Below, piece by piece: positions 44,230-52,857 of a DNA stretch of 64,000 nt. Both the position numbers and the translations under genes were made by a program. The stretch's first letter is position 1; each line of letters opens with the position of its first letter. The DNA comes from Scalindua_A sp046757465 (GTDB lineage: Bacteria > Planctomycetota > Brocadiia > Brocadiales > Scalinduaceae): positions 43,469 to 107,468 of the forward strand of contig JBHHYH010000003.1 in NCBI GenBank assembly GCA_046757465.1. The letters run 5' to 3'. The notes below the pieces were generated by a model that did not search any database, had not been told where the DNA came from, and saw nothing but the letters and a program-made list of their open reading frames with translations.

Positions 44230-44925
44230 ATGATGACTAATAAAAAATCTATTATAAAATTTGTTATCTTATTAATTATTATAGCTGGTGCATTTTTTGC
44301 ATTCAGATATACACCCTTGTCACAATATACTCAGAAAGAAGAACTTCTGAGACTTCTTACACAATTTAGAGAGCATTGGTGGGGACCTGTTGGTTTTATT
44401 CTTATCTATGGCGTGGGATGCGTAGTTGCGTTTCCAGGCTCAATCTTAACTTTGTGTGGTGGTGCAATATTTGGAGTGGCATGGGGCACTCTCTATAACG
44501 TATTGGCTTCTAATCTGGGCGCTACCCTTGCATTCTTGATGGCAAGGTATTTCGGGCGTGACTTTGTATCAAGGTTTATGAAGGGAAGGATTGAATCCTT
44601 TGATGAAAAAGTTGCCAGACATGGCTTTCGGTTTATATTTACACTAAGGTTAATTCCTCTCGTCCCCTTTAACGGACTTAATCTTGGCTCCGGTCTTTCT
44701 AAGATCAAGTATCGTGATTATTTGCTGGGTTCTGTCATTGGCATGTTACCGGGCACGTTCATCTATACATATTTTGCAGACGCACTACTCAGTGGAGTGA
44801 CAGGGAGCGGGAAAAAGGCAATGACTAACTTGATTATTGCCAGTTCACTGTTGATATTAATTTCGTTAGTGCCAACAATTTACAAGAAGTTTAAAAAACC
44901 TAAAGCTATTGAGGGTAGAGTGTAG
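44230..44925 (+). CDS. TVP38/TMEM64 (DedA superfamily) membrane protein
   Basis: It is a polytopic membrane protein of the SNARE-associated/DedA superfamily, some members of which flip lipids. Motifs are FPGSILTLCGGAIFGVAWGT, ARYFGRDFV, FRFIFTLRLIPLVPFN (family signature) and GMLPGTFIYTYFADAL. It has 231 residues and about five membrane segments. It overlaps the N-terminal extension of the next gene and is paired with a flavin disulfide reductase, a pairing seen in many bacteria. Confidence 0.92.
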   Translation: MMTNKKSIIKFVILLIIIAGAFFAFRYTPLSQYTQKEELLRLLTQFREHWWGPVGFILIYGVGCVVAFPGSILTLCGGAIFGVAWGTLYNVLASNLGATLAFLMARYFGRDFVSRFMKGRIESFDEKVARHGFRFIFTLRLIPLVPFNGLNLGSGLSKIKYRDYLLGSVIGMLPGTFIYTYFADALLSGVTGSGKKAMTNLIIASSLLILISLVPTIYKKFKKPKAIEGRV

Positions 44926-44941
44926 TAAGGGGCGAGAAATT

Positions 44942-46366
44942 ATGAAAGATTTTGACCTTACGGTAATTGGCGGTGGAGCAGGTGGCCTGAACGTCGCTAG
45001 CGGAGCGGTGCAACTTGGCGCCAGGGTAGCCCTTGTTGAGAAGGACAAACTCGGTGGAGATTGCCTCTATTATGGGTGCGTACCCACTAAGGCATTGATA
45101 CAGTCTGCAAAAATAGCTTCGCTCATTAAAAGGTCTAAGGAATACGGCCTTAATGATACAAATATCTCCTTTGATTTTAAGAATGTTATGTCTCACATGA
45201 GAGAAGTTATATCAAAGATTGGTGTGAACGATGCCCCGAAAAGATTTGAAGATATGGGCATAAAGGTTATATTTGGTGATGGCATGTTTGTTGACCAGAA
45301 TACCTTTAGTGTCAATGGCCACGATATTACGAGCAGGAAGTTTGTCATCTCAACAGGTTCAAGGGCTGTTGCTATTCCTATCAAAGGGCTTGAAAATATT
45401 AAATATCTAACCAGTGAGAGTGCCCTGGAACTGGATTATTTACCCAAATCAATAATTATATTGGGTGCCGGCCCGATAGGATTGGAATTTGCGCAGGTGT
45501 TTGCAAGATTGGGGTCAAAGGTTACGGTTATAGAGAAGATGGGACAGGTTCTGCCGCGTGAGGATAAAGAAATTTCCGATACCATTGAATCGATACTAAA
45601 GGAAGATGGAATTGAGATACATACATGTGTTAATGTAGATCATGTTAAACAAGAGGATAAACAAAAAATAGTAGTAGCCGAATGTACCGGACAGGAAAAG
45701 ACATTTAAAGCCGATGAGTTCATGCTGGCTATTGGACGTGCTCCTAATCTGGAAGGGCTTAACCTCGAAGCTGCTGGAGTAAAGGTGGAACATAGGAATA
45801 TCGCAGTAAATAGTTCCATGCGTACTACTGCCAGGAATATATGGGCATGCGGAGACGTGACAGGGCAATATCTGTTTACACATGTTGCTGAATATCAGGC
45901 GGGTCTTGTCGTAGCCAATGCCCTGATTCCTTTCATGAAGCGAAAGGCAAATTATAGTGTGGTTCCATGGGTTACTTATACTGATCCTGAACTGGGTCGT
46001 GTAGGGCTTACAGAGGATGAAGCGCGGCAAATATATAAGAATGTAAAGGTGTACGTATATGATGTAAAAGATTTAGACAGAGCCGTTATAGAAGGTGAAG
46101 ACAGGGGTATTGTTAAGATCGTTTGTACGAAAAAGGGTAAGATTTTGGGCGCCCATGTCCTTGCACCGCAGGGCGGAGAAATTTTACACGAATTTGTCCT
46201 GGCAATGCAGAATAATCTTGGAATTAGTAGTATTACGAGGACTATACATGTCTATCCGACATTGTCTCAAGCAGTGAGAAGGACAACTAACAAGTACTAT
46301 GCTGAAAAGATATTCTCTGGATGGATACCCAAGGTTACAAAGAAGCTGATAAGGTGGTTTGGGTAG
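44942..46366 (+). CDS. FAD-dependent pyridine nucleotide-disulfide oxidoreductase (mercuric reductase-like)
   Basis: It is a class I disulfide reductase using FAD and NAD(P)H. Motifs: VIGGGAGGLNVASGA (FAD), the redox disulfide GGDCLYYGCVPTKAL (CxxxxC), LGAGPIGLEFAQ (NAD), and the C-terminal interface HVYPTLSQA with the active-site His. The vicinal Cys pair of true mercuric reductases is absent and the end is IRWFG, so it belongs to the mercuric reductase-like group coupled to TVP38 proteins, substrate unknown. I chose ATG at 44942; the in-frame start at 44909 lies inside the preceding gene. From there it has 474 residues. Confidence 0.9.
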   Translation: MKDFDLTVIGGGAGGLNVASGAVQLGARVALVEKDKLGGDCLYYGCVPTKALIQSAKIASLIKRSKEYGLNDTNISFDFKNVMSHMREVISKIGVNDAPKRFEDMGIKVIFGDGMFVDQNTFSVNGHDITSRKFVISTGSRAVAIPIKGLENIKYLTSESALELDYLPKSIIILGAGPIGLEFAQVFARLGSKVTVIEKMGQVLPREDKEISDTIESILKEDGIEIHTCVNVDHVKQEDKQKIVVAECTGQEKTFKADEFMLAIGRAPNLEGLNLEAAGVKVEHRNIAVNSSMRTTARNIWACGDVTGQYLFTHVAEYQAGLVVANALIPFMKRKANYSVVPWVTYTDPELGRVGLTEDEARQIYKNVKVYVYDVKDLDRAVIEGEDRGIVKIVCTKKGKILGAHVLAPQGGEILHEFVLAMQNNLGISSITRTIHVYPTLSQAVRRTTNKYYAEKIFSGWIPKVTKKLIRWFG

Positions 46367-46418
46367 ATTTGAGATCTGCGAGTTCATATGAAATGGGAAG
46401 AAGGAAAGAAGTGCCAAA

Positions 46419-46616
46419 ATGAAAATGAGTGACAAAAGACCATTCGCAGAAATTTTGAACGCATTAGCTCGGGAAGGAGAACTTGTTGTTTCTGATCCTG
46501 AAACAGAAGAATTGCTTTCTGGTGAAGATATTAGAACAGTTTGTATGAAAGGAGATGTAATTCATATCTGTCTTTTTAAATCTATTTCTGAAAGAAGAGC
46601 AAAAAAAAGAAAATGA
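46419..46616 (+). CDS. Small hypothetical protein
   Basis: This 65-residue protein has no recognised family. It is strongly charged, with a predicted small alpha/beta pattern (ILNALAREGELVVSD, then DVIHICLF) and a basic tail. Codon choice is like its neighbours. An AAGGAAAGAAG precedes the ATG. It follows the reductase gene after about 50 bases. Confidence 0.55.
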   Translation: MKMSDKRPFAEILNALAREGELVVSDPETEELLSGEDIRTVCMKGDVIHICLFKSISERRAKKRK

Positions 46617-46752
46617 AAACAAGGAAGGGCAAAAATAAAGGTACTACTTTTACTAATGTTAATTCTTTGTAACCTAAATTTATAAAATTTATGAATGTAT
46701 AGGCTTAAAACCTAAGATCACAAGAATGCCCAAACCAGCAGGAGAAGAGAAA

Positions 46753-47511
46753 ATGAAGTTTATTATACTGATTCTAATCTTGATAATAGGCCATAGCATG
46801 GTGGATACAATTTACGCATCCAAAAAGGATGATCCAAATTCCGTATTTGATGGTATCTTAGGCCGTTATGTTTCAGCGGATGGGTTAGTTAATTATAAGG
46901 GGCTAAAGGAAGATAAAGAATTTGAAAAATACATTGAATATCTTTCTAATGCAGACCCTGATGGGTTACCGTCTGATAAAGACCGTCTTGCTTTCTGGAT
47001 AAACGCATATAATGCATTTGTCTTAAAGGGGGTATTGGATGAGTATCCAATAAAGAGTGTGCTTGATGTGAGCTGGATTCCTCATAGTTTTTTTAAGCGA
47101 AAGAAATTTGAGACAAAACACGGTAAAATCACTCTGCGAGTACTGGAAAATGAAAAGCTCAGAGAGGCATTCAGAGAACCAAGGATACATTTCGTTATTA
47201 ACTGTGCATCAATGAGTTGTCCGAAATTGTTAACAGAGGCATACAGGGCTGAAAAATTAGAGAAACAACTTGAAGCACAAGCAGTATCATTTATTAATAA
47301 TAAAGACAAGAATTATCTGGATAAGGAAAACGGTGTCTTATATCTTTCTTCTATCTTTAAATGGTATGAGGGAGATTTTATAAAAGATGGTGAAACGCTG
47401 GAAGAATATGTTGCAAGGTATCTAAGTCCGGATGATGCAGAATTTGTCAGGAATAATGAAGTTACTATAAAATACCTTAGTTACGATTGGGGATTAAACG
47501 AACAAAAATGA
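46753..47511 (+). CDS. DUF547 family exported protein
   Basis: The family function is unknown; the fold suggests a cysteine-protease-like or transglutaminase-like relative, although DUF547 is best known from plant and bacterial proteins without assays. Motifs: RLAFWINAYNAFVLKGVLDEYPIKSV, VINCASMSCPKL (candidate Cys nucleophile) and LYLSSIFKWYEGDF. A signal peptide covers residues 1-22 from this start. I chose ATG at 46753 because CAGGAGAAG precedes it; an earlier in-frame ATG at 46726 lies upstream of that site. Confidence 0.88.
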   Translation: MKFIILILILIIGHSMVDTIYASKKDDPNSVFDGILGRYVSADGLVNYKGLKEDKEFEKYIEYLSNADPDGLPSDKDRLAFWINAYNAFVLKGVLDEYPIKSVLDVSWIPHSFFKRKKFETKHGKITLRVLENEKLREAFREPRIHFVINCASMSCPKLLTEAYRAEKLEKQLEAQAVSFINNKDKNYLDKENGVLYLSSIFKWYEGDFIKDGETLEEYVARYLSPDDAEFVRNNEVTIKYLSYDWGLNEQK

Positions 47512-47927
47512 TATGAATTATGTACAATTCTTCCAGCAAAAGATTGACTAGATTAATACATGGGAATGAGTGAAGTCAACAGCGAGGATATAATTTACAT
47601 AGAAAAAAAACTTACCCAAATTTTGTGGAAGATTAGTATGTGTAAGGTTTGGGAATCTTTATATAACTAATTGCGGTACTAGTACCTTACTAACTTTATA
47701 TAAAAAACTTCATTTATAAAGGGGTGAATGAAGTGGGGAGGTGAGAAGTGGGTACTAGTGCCTTCAAAATTAATCTCATAAAGGCTTTTTGGGTTACAAA
47801 ATATTATGGAAGGAAGGTGATTTCATGACAATTTTCTTATAAAAGCGAAGGTTTTATGATAGCTATGACTGTTTTTTTTTATTCTTATATTGATTATTTA
47901 AATTTAAAGATTTTAAGGAGGTCTAAG
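47512..47927 (+). other. Intergenic stretch
   Basis: No gene is supported. GGTACTAGTACC and GGGTACTAGTGCC near 47674 and 47750 are two related short palindromes about 75 bases apart; they could be operator half-sites or chance. Confidence 0.35.
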
Positions 47928-48332
47928 ATGTTTAGAAATAGATACTTGAATTTTGGCTATCTTTCAGTTTTTTCCGTAATCTTTGGAATAGTAGTAAGCT
48001 TGTCTGTTGTTAAGGCAGCAACTTTCTCACATAGTAATGCACCGTCTGCACAACCTTATGTAGAAGAAAATATATCTAATTCCAAACCTTATGAACTCGC
48101 TTATGGTGAGGCTGAGAATGTGGAAGAGGTTGAATTAAACGTCAAGGGTATGACTTGTGGTATGTGCGAGAATGCGGTAAAGGCAGCACTCCTGAAATGC
48201 AATGGCGTTAAGGATGCTGAAGTAAGCCATAAAGAGGGTAAGGCCGTTGTAAAGGTGGAAGAAGGTAAGGCGAAGACCGATGAACTTATAAAGGCCGTTG
48301 AAAAGGCAGGATTTTCAGCATCAAAAAGTTGA
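47928..48332 (+). CDS. Exported heavy-metal-associated (HMA) domain protein
   Basis: It is a small metal-binding protein. From the ATG at 47928, with AAGGAGG ten bases upstream, it has 134 residues: a membrane leader (about 7-30), a linker and an HMA domain with the metal-binding GMTCGMC (MxCxxC). The domain ends AVEKAGFSASK. The export signal places it outside the cytoplasm, unlike the usual CopZ chaperones. An earlier ATG at 47856 would add 24 residues without a ribosome site. Confidence 0.88.
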   Translation: MFRNRYLNFGYLSVFSVIFGIVVSLSVVKAATFSHSNAPSAQPYVEENISNSKPYELAYGEAENVEEVELNVKGMTCGMCENAVKAALLKCNGVKDAEVSHKEGKAVVKVEEGKAKTDELIKAVEKAGFSASKS

Positions 48333-48610
48333 AAATATCTTTAAGATACAAAGTGTTTCATCTTTTGGTAATGGTTCAAATAAGGCTGAGCTGTTTTAAA
48401 TCTATGACCATCCCTTTTCCTTTCCTCTGTCCCCCATCCTTTGCAAGGAGAGGAAGGGGGTATGGTCCCACTTGAGCTTTAGTAAGTTCCGATTTTACAA
48501 TACAAACAATCCAGAATGACGTAATCTGTTAAAGGTATTAATTTAGAGAAACAGTTTTTAATAAAACCTATTTATGGCGAACGTTCCAAATAGGTTGAAA
48601 GGAGACATAA

Positions 48611-49474
48611 GTGGATTGGGGTACACACGTTGTATTAGCCGCAAAGTTGTTGGAGAGCTGTGGACTTGATAAGGGCGCTGCAATATATTCCGTCATTCCT
48701 GTTATAGATAAAGAACCACCACATTTTCACAGAGTCTATGCACATATCCTGGAAAATCAACCCGAATTTCTTGAGGTGGCTATGGAGGTGCTGAATGGTG
48801 GTGGAATAAGCGATAATAACTTTTCAGTCGTAAATCGAAAGAAGGAAGAAAGGATAGCACAATTTAATAAGGAATTAGCAGGGCTTTCCCCGGATGACTA
48901 TGAGGGCAGAAGAAGGTTAGAGAAGAAGATATATGCTCACAAAAGGATTGTTGAAGAAGCGCCCGGATTTCTGAGTCATGCTGAAGATGCCGTAAACATA
49001 GTTGAGGATGAGAGCGTGAGAAAGATTAGCAAAGATAAACTCAGCGCGGCAGTCAGTCTCTTGAGTCACACTTATTTTGATGTATGGAACAATCCTGTAC
49101 AAGTATTTTTGCCAAAGTGTTCATATTGTTCGGCCCATTGGGAATTCTGGAATAATGTGGATTACATGAAATTCAGGGGTGATTTCTATAAGCCTGAAAA
49201 CATTGTGACTTTTAGAAAAGAGATAGCAAAAAGTAATATCTGGAATACGAGTTTGAAGCCGGAGGCCATGGTAAAGGCAATGATAATTCGTCTGGGAGAA
49301 TTAGGCCAACCTGCGATTCCTTACGAAATCATTGATATGGCTGTAAGGGACTTTATGAGATATTTAGATATAAATGATTATCAAAAGGCTGATAAAGAGC
49401 TGGAATTTTGCCATGTGTTAGAAAATGAAATTCACGGGATTATTTATAAAAATTATCGTAAAAGGGTGAGCTGA
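48611..49474 (+). CDS. Hypothetical protein with histidine-rich motifs
   Basis: I do not recognise this 287-residue protein. It starts with GTG after AAAGGAG. There is no signal peptide. Histidines are clustered at MDWGTHVV, PPHFHRVYAH, FLSHAEDAV and LSHTYFD, all in helical surroundings, which resembles the all-helical metal sites of zinc-dependent phospholipase C/P1 nuclease-like proteins. That link is speculative. A CSYC pair occurs mid-protein. Confidence 0.8.
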   Translation: MDWGTHVVLAAKLLESCGLDKGAAIYSVIPVIDKEPPHFHRVYAHILENQPEFLEVAMEVLNGGGISDNNFSVVNRKKEERIAQFNKELAGLSPDDYEGRRRLEKKIYAHKRIVEEAPGFLSHAEDAVNIVEDESVRKISKDKLSAAVSLLSHTYFDVWNNPVQVFLPKCSYCSAHWEFWNNVDYMKFRGDFYKPENIVTFRKEIAKSNIWNTSLKPEAMVKAMIIRLGELGQPAIPYEIIDMAVRDFMRYLDINDYQKADKELEFCHVLENEIHGIIYKNYRKRVS

Positions 49475-49533
49475 AATAACTGTAAATTTAATGTGGACTT
49501 ATAACGGGTTTTTTGAAAGAAATGAGGTTGAAA

Positions 49534-50058
49534 ATGAAAGCAATAGTTAGAATGTTTCTAATTTTGTCATTAAGTACATTTGTAATGTTCCTTTATGAGT
49601 ATGGTGTCAGTGAAAACATATTATTTGCTGAAACTAATACAGGAGTGGCGGTAGGCCAGAAGGTGGCTACATTTGAATTATTAACCATTGACGATGAAAA
49701 ACTGGAGCTGGAATCGTTTAGAAAGGATAAGGTTGTATTGCTGGTTTTTAGCGCTACATGGTGTCCTGCTTGCAGACATGAAATTCCGCTTCTTAAGGAA
49801 TATTACGGTGAATATAAGGATGATGGTCTTGAGATTCTAAATATTGACATTCAGGAAAGTAAGAAGAAGGTTGGGTCGTTTGTTGAGAAGAACAAGATAA
49901 ATTATCCTGTGGTTCTCGATTCTATAGCCAAAGCCGCAATGTTGTACGAGGTAAGAGGTATACCCTTAAATATTATCCTTGATAAAGACGGAATAATAAA
50001 ATACAGGGAAAATATCCCACCGAGTAAAGAGATTCTAGAGAAATTATTAGTCAACTAA
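49534..50058 (+). CDS. TlpA-like thiol-disulfide oxidoreductase
   Basis: It is an exported thioredoxin-fold protein of the TlpA/ResA group, used in cytochrome c maturation or periplasmic thiol reduction. The leader spans about residues 1-30. The active site is ATWCPACRHE (CPAC) and the cis-Pro loop is VRGIPLNIILD. Upstream in-frame TTG (49513) and ATG (49522) are possible starts; I chose ATG at 49534 because GAGG lies at the right distance. It is about 174 residues. A second TlpA-like gene, a DsbD-type gene and a thioredoxin remnant are within 4 kb. Confidence 0.88.
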   Translation: MKAIVRMFLILSLSTFVMFLYEYGVSENILFAETNTGVAVGQKVATFELLTIDDEKLELESFRKDKVVLLVFSATWCPACRHEIPLLKEYYGEYKDDGLEILNIDIQESKKKVGSFVEKNKINYPVVLDSIAKAAMLYEVRGIPLNIILDKDGIIKYRENIPPSKEILEKLLVN

Positions 50059-50121
50059 AGCGTTGAAATAAGGAAAATCTTTCAGGATGAGATGGTTGAG
50101 TCGGTATCTTGATATATAGGC

Positions 50122-50985
50122 ATGAGTAAATTTACACAATTTCAAATAAAAAGGTTAAAGAGTGTTGTTTTAATAATAGTGTTATTTTCCCTGCCTTCAG
50201 AGCAAGTACTGGCTCAATACGAAGACCGCTATTCCTTTAAATATCCTGGAGATTTTTTCAGTCCTGGCGGCACAGAGGTTGACTTCAATCCTTCAATACA
50301 TAAAAAAATAGGAATCTTGTTTATAAATCGTACGAATCTCTCTCTACCTGAGATTGCTAACTTGGTATTCAATACTTCTCCCTTTGACCGTTATAAGCAT
50401 TTTTTTTACTTTCGCATTGGAGAGGAATTTCGGGAAGATATTGCAAACAACAATATTCTTTCCACAAGGGCATATGATTATAGCGGTAGGCCAATAACTG
50501 GTGGGTTATCTACCACAGCAGGACAGGGTGCCTTCAACTTGATATTTTTGAAATTCGGTTTTAAAGAGGTGATTCAGTGCAGTTGCAAAGGAGTAACTAT
50601 TCATACTAACCAGGGCAATTTCTCCTTTGTTGGAGAGGATTCCATCCTGCACGAGATCGGGCACTCTTTTGTAGAACTTGCCGATGAATATTCCCATCCT
50701 ATGGCAAGCGATTTTGCTGCCATAAATCTCGAAGACAGGAATGCGCATAGACCTAAATGGAGTGGCTTGATAGAACAGGGATTCTTGCCCGATAGAAGAA
50801 TAGAAAGAAGAGAAGTAATTGGTGGAGTGGATAAGGGGAGATTTTTGATACCCTCAAACGACTGTTATATGAATAACCACACTACACCAAAGGACGACCG
50901 TTACTGTCCAGTATGTCAACTTGCCATAATTGAAAGGATTTCTAAATTATCAGGTGCAACTCTCCCATGGCAAAAGGACTCATAG
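50122..50985 (+). CDS. M64-type zinc metallopeptidase, exported
   Basis: It is a zinc peptidase resembling the IgA peptidase family M64. The zinc site is HEIGHSFVELADEY (His177, Glu178, His181, Asp188), the M64 form of HExxH. A signal peptide covers residues 1-31 (cut after VLA). The N-terminal part has ILFINRTNLS and FFYFRIGEE; the C-terminus has CYMNNH and YCPVCQLAI cysteines. At 287 residues it is shorter than many M64 proteins, which have extra domains. Its place among thiol-redox genes may reflect the need to form its disulfides. Confidence 0.83.
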   Translation: MSKFTQFQIKRLKSVVLIIVLFSLPSEQVLAQYEDRYSFKYPGDFFSPGGTEVDFNPSIHKKIGILFINRTNLSLPEIANLVFNTSPFDRYKHFFYFRIGEEFREDIANNNILSTRAYDYSGRPITGGLSTTAGQGAFNLIFLKFGFKEVIQCSCKGVTIHTNQGNFSFVGEDSILHEIGHSFVELADEYSHPMASDFAAINLEDRNAHRPKWSGLIEQGFLPDRRIERREVIGGVDKGRFLIPSNDCYMNNHTTPKDDRYCPVCQLAIIERISKLSGATLPWQKDS

Positions 50986-51053
50986 TTTAAAAATGTATAC
51001 GGACTTCTTAAAAGTTTAGGACTTAATTAGTATATGTTGCGGAAATACTGTAT

Positions 51054-51094
51054 TGTCACCCTGAACCAGGTCCTGAACTTGATTCAGAATGACA
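51054..51094 (+). repeat. TGTCACCCTGA...AATGACA repeat at the break of a thioredoxin gene
   Basis: It begins TGTCACCCTGAACC, contains TCCTGAACTTGATTCAG and ends GAATGACA. It is a member of the same repeat group as 39449-39523 and sits exactly where the thioredoxin-like sequence loses its N-terminal part. Confidence 0.75.
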
Positions 51095-51105
51095 TTTTTT
51101 GTTAT

Positions 51106-51219
51106 TTAGGCTTATCCGTACCAACTCTAATACTTTTTAGCAATGGTGAAATAAAGGATACTATGGTTGGCGTTACAAGCAAAAAGAAACTTGAGCAAAA
51201 GTTTGAACAGGTATTGTAG
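51106..51219 (+). pseudogene. Thioredoxin C-terminal fragment
   Basis: The frame encodes LSVPTLILFSNGEIKDTMVG followed by a helix ending QKFEQVL, the last third of a thioredoxin (cis-Pro loop, beta 4-5, final helix). The WCGPC half is absent; upstream in this frame is repeat sequence (51054-51094) and an artificial ATG at 51034. It lies 12 bases before the DsbD-type gene, so a thioredoxin once stood at the head of that operon. Confidence 0.8.
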
Positions 51220-51231
51220 GAATAATATTAT

Positions 51232-51939
51232 ATGGAAGGTTTTTTGCAAGGTTTAGAAGGCTATCTCAGCGCGTCACCATTTCTTGCTTACATAGCAGTT
51301 TTTCTGGGTGGTGTACTCACCAGCTTTACGCCCTGTGTATACCCGATGATACCGATAACGATTGCATATATAGGGGGACGTAGTGGTGAGTCAAGATTAA
51401 AGGGCCTTTCCCTTTCGATTTTTTACGTAATAGGGATGGCAGCAACATACTCTGCTCTAGGGGCGTTTGCAGCTTTAACAGGAAAGATTTTTGGTGTTGC
51501 AAGTACGAATCCTATACTTTATTTGGTCGTTGCTAATATCTTCATTTTTTTAGGTTTGTCAATGTTAGATGTTTTTGCCCTGCCTATACCTTCATTTCTT
51601 GCGAGCAGACAACCTGGTAAGAAAAGTGGTGGGTATTTCGGAGCGTTTCTAGTAGGGCTTCTTGCCGGAACGGTTGCGGCGCCATGTACAGCGCCTGTGT
51701 TGGGTGTTGTCTTGACCTTTGTGGCGGCAAAACAAAATGTCATTTATGGCATGACCTTACTTTTCATCTTCTCCATAGGGCTGGGAACACTCTTAATCAT
51801 TGTAGGTACATTTGCGGGTTTGATGTCGAGTATGCCCAAGACGGGAAAGTGGAGCGTGGCTATCAAGAAGTTTTTTGGTTGGATGATGATAGGAGCAGGA
51901 GAATATTTTCTAATAACTGCAGGAAAATTATTAGTCTAA
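51232..51939 (+). CDS. DsbD/CcdA-type transmembrane thiol transporter
   Basis: It carries reducing equivalents from the cytoplasm to the periplasm. Six or more membrane helices are visible. The two reactive Cys are in FTPCVYPMIPI (first) and APCTAPVLG (second), exactly the DsbD transmembrane motif. It has 235 residues and lacks the N- and C-terminal thioredoxin-like domains of full DsbD; the adjacent TlpA-like proteins could serve as partners. The usual cytoplasmic electron donor, thioredoxin, is the broken gene just upstream. Confidence 0.92.
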   Translation: MEGFLQGLEGYLSASPFLAYIAVFLGGVLTSFTPCVYPMIPITIAYIGGRSGESRLKGLSLSIFYVIGMAATYSALGAFAALTGKIFGVASTNPILYLVVANIFIFLGLSMLDVFALPIPSFLASRQPGKKSGGYFGAFLVGLLAGTVAAPCTAPVLGVVLTFVAAKQNVIYGMTLLFIFSIGLGTLLIIVGTFAGLMSSMPKTGKWSVAIKKFFGWMMIGAGEYFLITAGKLLV

Positions 51940-51960
51940 TTTGTATAAAGAATAAATAAT

Positions 51961-52635
51961 ATGAAAATACTTGGTATTAGCGGGAGCCCGAGAAAAAGTG
52001 AGACAACAGCGGGGCTGGTTAGAACAATCCTGGATGCGACCGGCTTAGAGACAGAATTAATATCCTTACATGGAAAGAAGATTAATGGTTGTATCTGCTG
52101 TCTTGGTTGTGTTGAGGACAATGTCTGTAAAGTCCAGGATGATTACGTCCCCTTAATGCATAAGGTATTGGAAGCAGATGCTATCGTGATTGGCGCTGCC
52201 AATTATTTTGGCAGACTTAATGCCCTCTCGCATTCATTTCTCGAGCGATTTTATTGCTTCAGACACGATAAAGATGGAAATGGTGGTATGAGGCTTTCCG
52301 GTAAGTTAGGGGCTATTGCTTCAGTAGGTGGCGGTGGGGAATGGGAAATGCCCGGTAGAGATAGCAAAATGTACGAGATTGCAGGAAAAGATGTTAAGGG
52401 ATTTTTTGACTATAATGAAATTGAGCTTGTCGGAGCCGTGAAAGCACAAGGTGCAGTACCATGCTTTTCGTGTGGTTATGGAGAAGTCTGCAGTGTAAGT
52501 GGTGTAAAAGCGTTCTTTGGCCAGGATGCAAAGATTACGCCCGAGATCATACCTTGTTTAGAAAAACAGCCTGAAGTCATAGATAAAGCAAAGCATCTTG
52601 GAAAAACCTTACGGGAAAGGTTAGAAAAAAAATGA
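51961..52635 (+). CDS. Iron-sulfur flavoprotein (Isf family NADPH-dependent FMN reductase)
   Basis: It is a flavodoxin-fold protein binding FMN (ISGSPRKSETTAGLV) with a compact [4Fe-4S] motif, CICCLGCVEDNVC (CxxCxxCx5C), characteristic of Isf proteins. A second group, PCFSCGYGEVC, may bind another cluster. Isf proteins reduce oxygen, peroxide or other small molecules in anaerobes. Its 224 residues are typical. It is 21 bases after the DsbD-type gene and probably cotranscribed. Confidence 0.88.
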   Translation: MKILGISGSPRKSETTAGLVRTILDATGLETELISLHGKKINGCICCLGCVEDNVCKVQDDYVPLMHKVLEADAIVIGAANYFGRLNALSHSFLERFYCFRHDKDGNGGMRLSGKLGAIASVGGGGEWEMPGRDSKMYEIAGKDVKGFFDYNEIELVGAVKAQGAVPCFSCGYGEVCSVSGVKAFFGQDAKITPEIIPCLEKQPEVIDKAKHLGKTLRERLEKK

Positions 52636-52651
52636 AACCAACATACAGTTA

Positions 52652-52736
52652 CCCCGCACCTCATAAACTTGCCATTTATGGCGAACAATTTCCCGACAAC
52701 ATTCCGCAAAACGGGAGCGGATAAAGAGGTGCGGGG
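52652..52736 (+). repeat. Palindromic repeat with CCCCGCACCTC arms
   Basis: Eleven-base perfect arms (52652-52662 and 52726-52736) enclose 63 bases. No T tract follows. Confidence 0.75.
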
Positions 52737-52857
52737 CTTACTATATAGTTGCTTCTTTGCGTAGTATACATCTAACTGGAGGATGAATCAAAAAAATTTT
52801 TCCTTAAGAGATGTTTTATGTTAAAATAACCACTTTTACTTTTGAGATGTATTTAGA

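Noticed and set aside
45596..46030. Long minus-strand frame inside the disulfide reductase gene
   Set aside because: Shadow of a real gene on the other strand.
44942..46366. Mercury resistance (merA)
   Set aside because: The protein lacks the C-terminal vicinal cysteine pair and the N-terminal metal domain, and no mer genes are adjacent; it is the TVP38-linked relative.
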